Source: Verminephrobacter eiseniae EF01-2
GTDB lineage: Bacteria; Pseudomonadota; Gammaproteobacteria; Burkholderiales; Burkholderiaceae_C
Assembly: GCF_000015565.1 (NCBI RefSeq)
Contig: NC_008786.1
Span: forward strand, 682,001 to 746,000
Direction of reading: 5' to 3'
Length of the DNA: 64,000 nucleotides
Part shown: positions 46,537-56,031 of the stretch, piece after piece
Numbering within the stretch: position 1 is the stretch's first letter
Layout of the letters: each line of letters starts with the position of its first letter
Notes under the pieces: model-generated
Databases searched by the model: none
Told to the model about the DNA's origin: nothing
What the model saw: only the letters and a program-made list of their open reading frames with translations
Program-made: the position numbers and the translations under genes

Positions 46537-46960
46537 TGCCGGGCCGGCGGCATCAAGCACGATGGCGCGACCGCAAGGGCCGGCGCGCGCGCTTCGTGTC
46601 GGCCCCGTGGCGTTGGGTGCGGGGAAAGGACCCGCAGGCCCCCCCTTTCCCGGTTGACATTCCCGGCTGACATTGCCGGCTGCGCTGCGAGTCTCTGCGG
46701 CCCCTGGCCTGCATGCCGCTGCGCGTCACCGCCCCATGAAACGGGAGCAGTCCCCAAGCCAGGGGCGCGGAGGAACCGGCTTGGCCGGGCTGGCCCCGCC
46801 CCTTGCCTCACCCCTTGGGAAGGCAGGAGCCACAGGCGACCAGGGGGTGTTTCACGCCAACGGTCGAAGATCGGGCAAGCGGGCAAAGACCGCCCCGCTA
46901 CACTGCGCGCTGGTTCACGGAAGTGGAATCCGGAATTCGCCCTGTTTTCGAAAGCCCCCG
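46537..46960. other. 424-bp leader region upstream of the GntR gene
   Basis: No gene is convincing. It has a short direct repeat around TTGACATTCCCGGCTGACATTGCCGG (given here only as two ACATT-centred halves near 46658–46680). At 46735–46845 several blocks recall a cobalamin riboswitch: ATGAAACGGGA, GCTGGCCCCGC, TTGGGAAGGC, then GCCACAGGCGACC. The spacing is too short for an intact one. Confidence 0.3.
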
Positions 46961-47713
46961 ATGCAGACCGATGAAACCGGCTCGCCGGTGGCGACCAGCG
47001 TCACCGCCAGGCTCTACGACGCGCTGCTGCAAGACATCGTTTCGGGCCGGATCGCGCCCGGCGAGAAATTGAGCGAGCCGGTCATTGCGCGCCGCTTTGG
47101 CGCCAGCCGGGCGCCGGTGCGGGAGGCGATCCGCCGCTTGCAGGAGCGCGCCCTGGTGACCTACGTCGTCCACCAGGGGGTGCGGGTGACCGAGCCGAGC
47201 GCGGCGCAATTTCTGGCCTTGCTCGATGTGCGTGAGGCCACCGAAGGCATGGCCGCCCGTCTTGCCGCCGGGGCCATGGGCGCTGCCGAGCGGGCCGCGC
47301 TGGTGGCGCTGGTGGCCAGCCATCGCGACGAGATCGAACGCGACCCGCACGGCGCTTATTTGCAGGACCAGGCCGAGGCCGATTTCCACTGGCGCATCGC
47401 CAGCGGCAGCGGCAATGCCATCCTGGCCGAACTACTGTGCGATCAGTTCTACCCGCGCCTGCGCCTGTGCCGGCGCCTGCATGCCACGGTCGCCGGTCGG
47501 GGGCGGGACGCCTGGCAGGAGCATGTGCGCATCGCCGAGGCGATCAGCCAGCGCGATGGCGAACTGGCCGAGGTGCTGATGCGCCGGCATATCCGCGCGG
47601 CGCGCAGCGCGCTGGAACAGGCGCTGGCAGCGGCCGCAGCCGGCCGTCCAACCCATCGGCCGCCGCGCCATGACGGGGGTGTTGCGCTCATCACACCGCC
47701 AGACCCGGCGTGA
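46961..47713 (+). CDS. GntR family (FadR/FCD) transcriptional regulator
   Basis: A 250-residue regulator. The winged-helix part reads LQDIVSGRIAPGEKLSEPVI then FGASRAPVREAIRRLQERAL. The FCD effector domain (LDVREATEGMAARLAAGAMG, and a metal-binding His pattern ADFHWRIA … RRHIRAARSAL) follows. It is convergent with prpB, overlapping its 3' end by 23 bases. GntR regulators next to prp genes are common in Burkholderiales, so control of propionate catabolism is likely. Confidence 0.88.
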   Translation: MQTDETGSPVATSVTARLYDALLQDIVSGRIAPGEKLSEPVIARRFGASRAPVREAIRRLQERALVTYVVHQGVRVTEPSAAQFLALLDVREATEGMAARLAAGAMGAAERAALVALVASHRDEIERDPHGAYLQDQAEADFHWRIASGSGNAILAELLCDQFYPRLRLCRRLHATVAGRGRDAWQEHVRIAEAISQRDGELAEVLMRRHIRAARSALEQALAAAAAGRPTHRPPRHDGGVALITPPDPA

Positions 47714-48605
47714 TGCTGGCAACGATGGAGGCGTCGAGCGCCTCATAGTCCGGCAAGCCGATCGTCGCGTACAGCTCTGCCCGGGTCTGCATCTGCGCGA
47801 GCATGCCGTGCGTGCTGCCGTCGCGCGCCAGCGCCGCGTACAGCAGCGCTTGCGCCTTGTTGGCAACACGCAGCGACGAGACTGGCCAGATCACCATGCG
47901 GTAGCCCAGCGCCTCGAATTCGTCCGCAGTGAGAAACGGCGTGCGGCCAAATTCAGTCATGTTCGCCAGCAGCGGCACCCCCGGCAGCCGCTGCGCGAAC
48001 TCCCGGAACATCGCCGCCGAGCTCAGCGCTTCCGGGAAGATCGCGTCGGCGCCAGCCTCCAGATAGCGTTGCGCGCGCGCTACCGCGCCGGCCAGCCCTT
48101 CGCTGGCCGCAGCGTCGGTGCGGGCGACGATATACAGATGCCGGCGCGCCTTGACGGCTGCCACGATCTTGGCCGCCATGTCATCGGCGTTGGCGAGTTT
48201 CTTGTCGTTCAGATGGCCGCATTTTTTTGGCAGCAGTTGGTCCTCGATATGAACCGCAGCGGCGCCTGCATCCTCGAAGGCGCGGACCATGTGCATCACG
48301 TTGAGCGCCTCGCCATACCCGGTGTCGCCATCGACCAGCACCGGCAGGCCGCTGGCCCTGGCCAGTTGCCGGATGAAGAAGGCGACTTCCTCGACGGTGA
48401 GGATGCCAAGATCGGGCAAGCCCATCGAGGCCGACATCGCCGCGCCGGACAGGTACAGCGCATCGAAACCGGCGGCCCTGGCCTGTAGCGCCGCCATGCC
48501 GTTATGCGCACCGGGCAGCCGCAGGATGCCGCCGCGTTCGAGCAGCGCCCGCAGGCGTTCGCCGGCCGGTTGCGCCGGGCAGTCAGAGGCCAGCAGGTAG
48601 GGCAT
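47691..48605 (-). CDS. prpB: methylisocitrate lyase
   Basis: A 304-residue PEP-mutase/ICL-fold lyase that cleaves 2-methylisocitrate to pyruvate and succinate, the last step of the methylcitrate cycle. The catalytic loop is LLPKKCGHLNDKKL; the metal site includes VLVDGDTGYGEALNVM and AAAVHIEDQ. The sequence starts MPYLLASDCPAQPAGERLRA. It lies 13 bp downstream of prpD. No prpC is present between or beside them. Confidence 0.93.
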   Translation of the reverse strand: MPYLLASDCPAQPAGERLRALLERGGILRLPGAHNGMAALQARAAGFDALYLSGAAMSASMGLPDLGILTVEEVAFFIRQLARASGLPVLVDGDTGYGEALNVMHMVRAFEDAGAAAVHIEDQLLPKKCGHLNDKKLANADDMAAKIVAAVKARRHLYIVARTDAAASEGLAGAVARAQRYLEAGADAIFPEALSSAAMFREFAQRLPGVPLLANMTEFGRTPFLTADEFEALGYRMVIWPVSSLRVANKAQALLYAALARDGSTHGMLAQMQTRAELYATIGLPDYEALDASIVASITPGLAV

Positions 48606-48618
48606 GCTCGGGCTGTCC

Positions 48619-50076
48619 TCACACCGGGCTGGCATAGAGATCGACATAGTCATGCACCGCCATTGCCTCCAGCCGTTCCTGGTCGAGCGAGACTTGCAGG
48701 ATTTGCTGCTGGCGCTCGGCTGCCAGGCGCAGCGCCAGATGGGCGCGGAACTTGGCTTCGAGCAGCGGCAGGCCCTCGGCGCGCCGGCGCTGGTGGCCGA
48801 TCGGATAGGCCACCAGCGATTCGGGCAAGCGGCTGCCGTCGGTCAGTGTGATCGTCAGCGCGTTGGTGATGGCGCGTTGGTCCGGGTCATGGTAGTCGCG
48901 CGTGAAGGCTGGCTCCTCGACGCATTCGATCTTGGCCCGCAGCGCATCGATGCGCGGGTCGGCGGCCACTGCGTCCTCATAGTCGTCGGCCGTCAGGCGC
49001 CCGAAGATCAGCGGCACCGCCACCATGTATTGCAGCGCATGGTCGCGGTCGGCCGGGTTATGCAGCGGCCCGTGCTTGTCGATGATGCGGATGCAAGCCT
49101 CATGGGTGCGAACCCGGACCGAGGCGATATCGTCGCTGCTGCGGCCCATGGCGCGCAGACGCTGGTGCAGCGCCAGCGCGGCCTCGACAGCGGTTTGGGC
49201 GTGAAATTCCGCCGGCCAGGAAATCTTGAACAGCACATGCTCCATCACATAGCTGCCATAGGGGCGCTGAAATCGGAACGGCTGGCCGCGAAACGATGCG
49301 TCATAAAAGCCCCAGTGCCTGGCCGTCAGCGCCGATGGGTAGCCCATCTCGCCGCTTTGTGCGATCAGCGCCAGCCTGACTGCGCGGCTGCAGGCATCCC
49401 CGGCCGCCCAGCTTTTGCGCGAGCCGGTGTTGGGCGCATGCCGGTAGGTCCGCAGCGCCTGGCCATCGACGAAGACCAGCGACAGCGCGTTGATGATCTC
49501 GTCGCGCGCCAAGCCCAGCAGCGCGCCGACCACGGCCGTCGAGGCCAGTTTGACCAAAATCACATGGTCGATGCCGACCCGGTTGAACGCATTTTCCAGC
49601 GCCAGACAGCCTTGGATCTCATGGGCCTTGATCATCGCCGTCAGGACCTGGCGCATCGTCATCGGCGCGCGGCCCGCTGCGACGGCCGTGCGCGAGCGCC
49701 AGTCGGCCACCGCCAGGATGGCGCCGAGATTGTCCGATGGATGCCCCCATTCGGCCGCCAGCCAGCAATCGTTGAAATCGAGCCAACGGATCATCGTGCC
49801 AATGTCAAAAGCCGCCTGCACCGGATCGAGCTGATAGGGCGTTCCCGGCACGCGCGCGCCGTGGGGGACGATGGTGCCGGGCACGATCGGGCCGAGCAGT
49901 CGGGTGCAGGCCGGATATTCCAGCGCCGCCAGCCCGCAGCCGAGCGTGTCGATCAGGCAGTGGCGCGCCGTCTCATAGGCCAGCGCGCTATCGACCCGGT
50001 AATCGAGCACATAGTTGGCGATGTCAACCAGTACCGCGTCCGGAGCAGGGCGGTCGTTATTGCTGAGGGGAGCCAT
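48619..50076 (-). CDS. prpD: 2-methylcitrate dehydratase
   Basis: A 485-residue MmgE/PrpD-family dehydratase that turns 2-methylcitrate into 2-methyl-cis-aconitate. Diagnostic stretches are YETARHCLIDTLGCGLAALE, DIGTMIRWLDFNDCWLAAEW and GHPSDNLGAILAVADW. The length matches PrpD. It is cotranscribed with prpB. Together they need a 2-methylcitrate synthase (PrpC) and aconitase encoded elsewhere. Confidence 0.93.
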   Translation of the reverse strand: MAPLSNNDRPAPDAVLVDIANYVLDYRVDSALAYETARHCLIDTLGCGLAALEYPACTRLLGPIVPGTIVPHGARVPGTPYQLDPVQAAFDIGTMIRWLDFNDCWLAAEWGHPSDNLGAILAVADWRSRTAVAAGRAPMTMRQVLTAMIKAHEIQGCLALENAFNRVGIDHVILVKLASTAVVGALLGLARDEIINALSLVFVDGQALRTYRHAPNTGSRKSWAAGDACSRAVRLALIAQSGEMGYPSALTARHWGFYDASFRGQPFRFQRPYGSYVMEHVLFKISWPAEFHAQTAVEAALALHQRLRAMGRSSDDIASVRVRTHEACIRIIDKHGPLHNPADRDHALQYMVAVPLIFGRLTADDYEDAVAADPRIDALRAKIECVEEPAFTRDYHDPDQRAITNALTITLTDGSRLPESLVAYPIGHQRRRAEGLPLLEAKFRAHLALRLAAERQQQILQVSLDQERLEAMAVHDYVDLYASPV

Positions 50077-51013
50077 GGACGGATCATCTCCAAGTGGGTC
50101 GGATGCTTCATTGTCGACAAAAAAACCTGTTCATGGCCTGAGGCAAGCAGAAAATGGGGATTTTTGGCCTTGATCTGCATGAATTGTCGACAGCTTGCCG
50201 ACAGCGGTCAACCGACCGAGCCTGCTATGCCGGGAATCGACAGCTTGCCCGGTTTGTCGGAAAGCGAAGCGACACGCCCCCATGGGCCAGGCCCGCGACA
50301 GGCACCAAGGCTGGAAGATGGGATTTGAAGATGGAAGTCCATGGGGCTGAAGCGGGCTGATGCAGGCTGATGCGGGCGCAAGCGAAGGTCGGCTGGTCGC
50401 CCCGAGCAGCCAGCCCATCCCCACAGCCCCATCGACGGAAAGCGCACCGTTCTTTACGGCGGAGCACCACCGACCACCTGTGCGACGCTGGCGCGTCGAA
50501 GGTCGTCATGCTCTCCGCGCCGATACCATGGCGCCGAACGGGGACGACTGCGCCATGCGCGCCTGGTCGCCCGCCCTGGCGTGCAGCAAGGTTGCCCCCG
50601 TGACGTTGAGCGCAGCATCCCTGACCCGCGAATCTTCGCGGTGATACACCGGTTGCGCCCGGCGGTGACAGGTTGGCCCGGGCGGGTCAGTCAGCCTAGT
50701 GTCGCGTCACCGATCATCTGTCGGTCTGCGCTGGCCATCGAAGCGCATCGCGGCGTTGCATCGCTTGCCAATACGCTCGGTATTGGCTGCGCGATGCGTC
50801 TTGCGCTGCGCTCCGATGGCTGCGCGCAGCCTACGACATCTGATCCGTGACGCGACACTAGCCCGGATTCCAGAGGCGGCACCCGGTGCGCCCCGGGGGG
50901 CAGCAGTGCGTTTGCGCCCATCTTCCCCAGGCCGGCCATGCCCAGGGCCTCGGCCGCTGCACGGCTGAGGTCGCACGGCAGCCACAAGCCGGCGCGCCGG
51001 CGCCACCCGGCCA
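50077..51013. other. gene-poor interval carrying repeat copy E
   Basis: Apart from the repeat at 50697–50860, no frame in these 937 bases looks like a real gene. The part at 50340–50690 has scattered short frames in different registers, suggesting decayed coding sequence that I cannot assign. Bases 50862–51010 likewise show only a short unassigned minus-strand frame. Confidence 0.5.
50697..50860. repeat. 164-bp inverted-repeat element, full-length copy E
   Basis: It has the same length as copy B and is nearly identical but inverted. It begins TAGTGTCGCGTCACCGATCA and ends GATCCGTGACGCGACACTA. It lies in the prpD–metF interval. Confidence 0.92.
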
Positions 51014-51865
51014 TCAAATCCCCAGCCGACGGCAGATCTCCAGCGTCGCGGTGCTTTGGTTCAGCGTGTAGAAATGCAGCGCCGGCACGCCCGCACTGCG
51101 CAGCCGGTCGCACAGGTCGGTCACCACATCCAGGCCAAAGGCTTTGATGCTGGCGCTGTCGTCGCCGAAGGCTTGCAGGCGCAGGCGAATCCAGCGCGGG
51201 ATCTCGGCGCCGCAGGCGTCGGAAAAGCGCAGCAACTGCGTCGAACTGGAAATCGGCATGATGCCGGGCACCACGGGCAGGTCGGCCCCGAGCCGCCGGG
51301 TCTCTTCGACAAAGCGGAAATACGCGTCGCTGTTGTAGAAGTATTGGGTGATGGCCGAGTCTGCGCCAGCCTGTACCTTGCGCAGATAGGCATTCAGATC
51401 GGCCTCGGGCGACCTGGCCTGGGGGTGCGTTTCGGGGTAGGCCGCCACCTCGATATGAAAGTCACGCCCGGTTTCTGCGCGGATGAAGGCCACCAACTCA
51501 CTGGCGTACTGGAACTGGCCGCCTGCGCCATACCCGCTGGGCAGGTCGCCGCGCAAGGCCACCAGCCGCTTGACACCCATGGCCTTGAGCGTGGCCAGTT
51601 GCTCGCGCACGGACGGGCCGGTCGCGCCCATGCAGGAAAAATGCGCGGCCGCCGCCATGCCTTCGGCCAGGATGTCGCGCACGGTGTCGAAGCTGCCCTG
51701 CTGCGTGGAGCCGCCGGCGCCGTAGGTCACGGAACAAAAATCCGGATGCAGCGCGTACAACTGCTGGCGCGCTGCGCGCAGTTTGCCGGCGCCTTCGGGC
51801 GTCTTGGGCGGAAAAAACTCGAAACTCACCGGGAAACCGGTGCCCTGCGCGCTGGCAGCAATCAT
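51014..51865 (-). CDS. metF: 5,10-methylenetetrahydrofolate reductase
   Basis: A 283-residue flavoenzyme that makes 5-methyl-THF for methionine synthesis. Family features: VSFEFFPPKTPEGAGKL, FCSVTYGAGGSTQQG, HFSCMGATGPSVRE, RLVALRGDLPSGYG and GADSAITQYFYNSDAYFRF. The start codon overlaps the tlyA stop (ATGA). With ahcY this forms an activated-methyl-cycle operon behind a SAH riboswitch. Confidence 0.95.
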   Translation of the reverse strand: MIAASAQGTGFPVSFEFFPPKTPEGAGKLRAARQQLYALHPDFCSVTYGAGGSTQQGSFDTVRDILAEGMAAAAHFSCMGATGPSVREQLATLKAMGVKRLVALRGDLPSGYGAGGQFQYASELVAFIRAETGRDFHIEVAAYPETHPQARSPEADLNAYLRKVQAGADSAITQYFYNSDAYFRFVEETRRLGADLPVVPGIMPISSSTQLLRFSDACGAEIPRWIRLRLQAFGDDSASIKAFGLDVVTDLCDRLRSAGVPALHFYTLNQSTATLEICRRLGI

Positions 51866-52617
51866 CTGGTGGCCCTCCTTGCATGGACAAAAAATTCACG
51901 GTTGCCATCGCCGCCCCGGATCGGGCTGGCGCACCAGGCCAGCACCGCCAGGGCCAGATGGGCGCAGCAGTCACGGATGCGCCGTTCCACCACGGCATAC
52001 AGCGCGGCATTGCGCACGATGCCGCCTTTGCCCAACTGCCCGGGCTGCAACTCGAACTGCGGCTTGACCAGCAGCAGCAAATCGCCATCGGCCGCCAGCA
52101 ACGGCACCAGCGCCGGCAGCACCAGCGTGAGCGAGATGAACGACAGGTCGGCAGTGATCAGATCGAAGCCGGCAGGCCCGGGCAGCGACTGCGCCGTGAG
52201 CGTGCGCGCATTCAGGCCCTCGACGCAGACCACGCGCGCGTCGGCGCGCAACTGCGGGTGCAATTGGCCATGGCCCACATCGACGCCGACCACCTGGGCG
52301 GCGCCGCGTTGCAACAGGCAGTCGGTAAACCCACCGGTGCTCTGGCCGACATCCAGACAGCGCCGCGCCGCCACGCACAGGCCGAGCGCGCCGAGCGCCG
52401 CTTCGAGCTTGAGGCCCGCGCGCGAGAGGTACCTGGCCTCGGCCGCGCCGAGCAGGTGCAACTGCGCACCGGGCGGGATGTCCGCGCCATTCTTGGCCAC
52501 CGGCTGCCATGGCGACAGCGGCGACGGGCGCCAGTGCACGCCCGAAGCAATCAGCCGCTGCGCCTGCGAGCGCGTCGCCGCATGGCCGGATTCGAGCAAA
52601 AAAACATCTGCACGCAT
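51862..52617 (-). CDS. tlyA: TlyA family RNA methyltransferase
   Basis: A 251-residue protein with an N-terminal S4 RNA-binding domain (MRADVFLLESGHAATRSQAQ) and an FtsJ-like Rossmann methyltransferase (CLDVGQSTGGFTDCLLQRGA, VGVDVGHGQLHPQL, LITADLSFISLTLVLP, LLLLVKPQFEL). TlyA enzymes 2'-O-methylate rRNA and are often annotated as hemolysins. It lies between ahcY and metF in the same operon. This is a common betaproteobacterial order. Confidence 0.9.
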   Translation of the reverse strand: MRADVFLLESGHAATRSQAQRLIASGVHWRPSPLSPWQPVAKNGADIPPGAQLHLLGAAEARYLSRAGLKLEAALGALGLCVAARRCLDVGQSTGGFTDCLLQRGAAQVVGVDVGHGQLHPQLRADARVVCVEGLNARTLTAQSLPGPAGFDLITADLSFISLTLVLPALVPLLAADGDLLLLVKPQFELQPGQLGKGGIVRNAALYAVVERRIRDCCAHLALAVLAWCASPIRGGDGNREFFVHARRATR

Positions 52618-52690
52618 GCGTCATCCTCTCCCCTCCCGAACAGGCCCCGGGCGCATGATCCATCTGCACCTGTTGCTGCTGGCTCGATGG

Positions 52691-54112
52691 TCAGTAACGG
52701 TAGCTGCCGGCCTTGTAAGGCCCTTGCCGGGGAACGCCGATATAGGCCGCCTGCTCGGGCGTCAGTTCGGTCAGTTGCGCGCCGACCTTGCGCAGGTGCA
52801 GGCGCGCCACCTTCTCGTCCAGATGCTTGGGCAGCACATAGACCTTGCCGCTGTCATAGTCGTCGCAGTGCGTGAACAGCTCGATCTGGGCGATGGTCTG
52901 GTTGGCAAAGCTGGCCGACATCACGAAGCTGGGGTGGCCCGTGCCGCAGCCCAGGTTCACCAGCCGGCCCTTGGCCAGCAAGATGATGCGCTTGCCGTCC
53001 GGGAAGATCACATGGTCCACCTGGGGCTTGATTTCTTCCCAGCGGTACGGCGCCAGCGTGGCGACCTGGATCTCGTTGTCGAAGTGGCCGATGTTGCAGA
53101 CGATGGCCTGGTCCTTCATCGCCAGCATATGCTCGTGGCGGATCACGTCCTTGTTGCCGGTGCAGGTCACGAAGATGTCGGCCTTGTCGGCGGCGTATTC
53201 CATGGTGACGACCTTGTATCCCTCCATCGCGGCCTGCAGCGCGTTGATGGGATCGATCTCGGTGACCCAGACCTGCGCCGACAAGGCCCGCAGGGCCTGG
53301 GCCGAGCCCTTGCCGACATCGCCGTAACCGGCCACCACGGCCACCTTGCCGGCGATCATCACATCGGTGGCGCGCTTGATGCCGTCGACCAGCGACTCGC
53401 GGCAGCCATACAGGTTGTCGAACTTGCTCTTGGTCACCGAATCGTTCACGTTGATTGCGCGAAACAGCAGCGCGCCCTGGGCCGCCATCTCCTTGAGGCG
53501 GTGCACGCCGGTGGTGGTCTCCTCGGTCACGCCGATGATCGCAGCGCCCTTGCGGCTGTACCAGTGCGGGTCTGTGGCCAGTCGGGCACGGATGGCGGCG
53601 AACAGGCAGCTTTCTTCTTCGCTGCCGGGGTTGGCGATCAGCGCGGCATTTTCTTGCGCGCGCCGGCCCAGGTGCATCAGCAGCGTGGCGTCGCCGCCAT
53701 CGTCCAGAATCAGGTCGGGGCCTGTGCCGGGGCCAAAGTCGAAAATGCGGTGGCTGTAGTCCCAGTATTCGGCCAGGGTCTCGCCCTTGACGGCGAACAC
53801 CGGCGTGCCGCTGGCGGCAATGGCGGCGGCGGCATGGTCCTGCGTCGAGAAGATATTGCACGAGGCCCAGCGCACCTGGGCGCCCAGGGCCTGCAGCGTC
53901 TCGATCAGCACGGCGGTCTGTATCGTCATGTGCAGACTGCCCGCGATGCGGGCGCCCCGCAAAGGCTGCCGGGCAGCGAACTCCTCGCGGATGGCCATCA
54001 GGCCGGGCATCTCGGTTTCGGCAATGCGGATTTCCTTGCGGCCCCATTCGGCCAGGCCGATGTCGGCGATGATGCAGTCGGTAGCGACCGGGGCGTCGAT
54101 GCGTGCGTTCAT
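52691..54112 (-). CDS. ahcY: S-adenosylhomocysteine hydrolase
   Basis: A 473-residue NAD-dependent enzyme that splits S-adenosylhomocysteine into adenosine and homocysteine, relieving product inhibition of methyltransferases. Motifs: [58 protein letters not shown] (NAD), [13 protein letters not shown] and a C-terminal Lys/Tyr (YKAGSYRY). The ATG at 54112 is preceded by GAGGAGCCTTCC. A SAH riboswitch and a consensus -10 box lie upstream. Confidence 0.96.
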   Translation of the reverse strand: MNARIDAPVATDCIIADIGLAEWGRKEIRIAETEMPGLMAIREEFAARQPLRGARIAGSLHMTIQTAVLIETLQALGAQVRWASCNIFSTQDHAAAAIAASGTPVFAVKGETLAEYWDYSHRIFDFGPGTGPDLILDDGGDATLLMHLGRRAQENAALIANPGSEEESCLFAAIRARLATDPHWYSRKGAAIIGVTEETTTGVHRLKEMAAQGALLFRAINVNDSVTKSKFDNLYGCRESLVDGIKRATDVMIAGKVAVVAGYGDVGKGSAQALRALSAQVWVTEIDPINALQAAMEGYKVVTMEYAADKADIFVTCTGNKDVIRHEHMLAMKDQAIVCNIGHFDNEIQVATLAPYRWEEIKPQVDHVIFPDGKRIILLAKGRLVNLGCGTGHPSFVMSASFANQTIAQIELFTHCDDYDSGKVYVLPKHLDEKVARLHLRKVGAQLTELTPEQAAYIGVPRQGPYKAGSYRY

Positions 54113-54183
54113 GGAAGGCTCCTCAAACAGGTTCGAAAACCACAGGGCGCGGACGCAGGCAGCAAGCCCATCCCGCGCGCTGT

Positions 54184-54267
54184 GGATGAGCGTCGTTGCC
54201 AGATGATGCCCGAGCCTCACGCCCCGCCGGCCCTGCCGGTGGGAGGCGCTGCAACGCTCCTCGGAGC
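54184..54267 (-). ncRNA. SAH riboswitch
   Basis: Read 5'→3' on the minus strand, the leader has CTCCGAGGAGCGTTGC, then a GC-rich hairpin, then TGAGGCTCGGGC, then GGCAACGACGCTCA. GAGCGTTGC pairs with GCAACGACGCTC (P1), and CCGAG pairs with CTCGG to give the pseudoknot. This is the conserved architecture of the SAH riboswitch, which turns on ahcY when SAH accumulates. It lies about 70 bases upstream of the ahcY start codon. Confidence 0.88.
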
Positions 54268-54272
54268 GGCGG

Positions 54273-54278
54273 ATTATA
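54273..54278 (-). promoter_or_regulatory. -10 box of the ahcY operon promoter
   Basis: A perfect TATAAT on the minus strand lies 6 bases upstream of the riboswitch 5' end, placing the transcript start at the first riboswitch base pairs. No good -35 is seen at 17 bp. Confidence 0.6.
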
Positions 54279-54408
54279 AAAGCCGAAGCGCCCGCCGCTG
54301 CGGGCACGGCGCCCATCGGGCGCCGGTAAAATCGCCGCACCAGGCGCACAGCCATGCCGCCAGTGGCGGCCCGTGCCTGCCGCACTTCCCTTTCCGGAAC
54401 CACTTCCC

Positions 54409-56031
54409 GTGTCCTACGCCCCAGAAACCCGGCGCCGCCGCACCTTTGCCATCATCTCCCACCCCGATGCGGGCAAGACCACGCTGACCGAAAAGCTGTT
54501 GCTGTTTTCCGGCGCAATACAGATCGCGGGGGCCGTCAAGGGGCGCAAGGCCAGCCGCCACGCCACATCCGACTGGATGGAAATCGAAAAGCAGCGCGGC
54601 ATCTCGGTGGCCTCGTCGGTGATGCAGATGCTGTACCGCGAGCATGTGATCAACCTGCTCGACACCCCCGGCCACAAGGACTTTTCGGAAGACACCTACC
54701 GCGTGCTGACCGCCGTGGACTCGGCCCTGATGGTGATCGACGCGGCCAACGGCGTGGAAGCGCAGACCCGGCGCCTGATCGAAGTCTGTCGCCAGCGCAA
54801 CACCCCCATCATCAGCTTCGTCAACAAGATGGACCGCGAGGTGCGCGACCCGCTGGACATCCTGGACGAGGTCGAGCGCGAACTGGGCATGCCCTGCTGC
54901 CCGATGACCTGGCCGGTAGGCCAGGGCAAGGGCTTTGGCGGCATCATCGACCTGCGCAGCCAAACCATGACCGTGTTCGAGCCTGGCAGCCAGCGCCGCC
55001 CGCAGGACTTCGAGGCGATTGCGCTGAGCGCTGCCGACCGGTTGCGCCAGCGCTTTGGCGCCGCCTTCGACGCTGCGCTCGACAGCATGGAACTGGCCGC
55101 CGGCGCATCGCCCGCATGGGACCCGGCGGCCTTTCTGGCCGGCAAGCTCACACCCGTGTTCTTCGGCTCGGGGGTGAACAACTTCGGGGTGCTGGAAGTG
55201 CTCGACGCGCTGGTGGACATGGCACCGCCGCCCGGTGCGCGCATCAGCACGCTGGGGGCCGGCGAGCATGCGGTGGTGCGGACCATCCAACCGGAAGAGG
55301 AAGGCTTCTCGGGGGTGGTGTTCAAGGTGCAGGCCAATATGGACGCCAACCACCGCGACCGCATCGCCTTTGTGCGCGTGGCCTCGGGCAAATACCTGCC
55401 GGGCATGAAGCTGAAGGTCCAACGCACGGCCAAAGAACTGCGCCCGACCTCGGTGGTCACCTTCATGAGCCAGCGCCGCGAAGCCGTCCAAGAGGCATAC
55501 GCCGGCGACATCATCGGCTTTACCACGCATGGCGGCGTGCAATTGGGCGACACCATCACCGATGGCGCGAACTTGCAATTCACCGGCCTGCCGTTCTTCG
55601 CGCCCGAGATGTTCATGACCGTGGTGCTGAAAAACCCGCTGCGCACCAAGCAGTTGCAACAGGGCCTGGCCCAGTTGGGCGAAGAGGGCGCGATACAGGT
55701 CTTCAGGCCCGATGCCGGCGGCAACATGCTGCTCGGCGCCGTGGGCCAGTTGCAGTTCGAGGTGGTGCAGCACCGGCTGAAGGCCGAATACGACGCCGAC
55801 ATGCGCCTGGAGACCTGCCAATACACCGGCGCGCGCTGGATCACGGCCGACAGCCCGGCCGAACTGCGCGCCTTCACCGACGCCTACCCGCAGCGCATGG
55901 CGCATGATGCGGCCGACACGCTGGCCTACCTGTGCACCAGCCCGTATGACGTGCGGCTGGCGCAAGAGCGCTTTGCCGCCATCCATTTCCACCCGCTGCG
56001 CGAACACGCCGGCCTGGCGCTGATGAAGTGA
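54409..56031 (+). CDS. prfC: peptide chain release factor 3
   Basis: A 540-residue GTPase that recycles RF1 and RF2 from the ribosome. G-domain motifs: G1 [15 protein letters not shown]2 region [15 protein letters not shown]3 [19 protein letters not shown]4 SFVNKMDRE. The RF3-specific part includes [20 protein letters not shown] and [14 protein letters not shown]. The GTG at 54409 gives an N-terminus close to known RF3; a GTG at 54373 would add 12 residues. It is divergent from ahcY. Confidence 0.92.
   Translation: MSYAPETRRRRTFAIISHPDAGKTTLTEKLLLFSGAIQIAGAVKGRKASRHATSDWMEIEKQRGISVASSVMQMLYREHVINLLDTPGHKDFSEDTYRVLTAVDSALMVIDAANGVEAQTRRLIEVCRQRNTPIISFVNKMDREVRDPLDILDEVERELGMPCCPMTWPVGQGKGFGGIIDLRSQTMTVFEPGSQRRPQDFEAIALSAADRLRQRFGAAFDAALDSMELAAGASPAWDPAAFLAGKLTPVFFGSGVNNFGVLEVLDALVDMAPPPGARISTLGAGEHAVVRTIQPEEEGFSGVVFKVQANMDANHRDRIAFVRVASGKYLPGMKLKVQRTAKELRPTSVVTFMSQRREAVQEAYAGDIIGFTTHGGVQLGDTITDGANLQFTGLPFFAPEMFMTVVLKNPLRTKQLQQGLAQLGEEGAIQVFRPDAGGNMLLGAVGQLQFEVVQHRLKAEYDADMRLETCQYTGARWITADSPAELRAFTDAYPQRMAHDAADTLAYLCTSPYDVRLAQERFAAIHFHPLREHAGLALMK

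Noticed and set aside
51056..54487. A 1143-codon plus-strand open frame across metF–tlyA–ahcY
   Set aside because: It is antisense to three confidently identified enzymes and a riboswitch.
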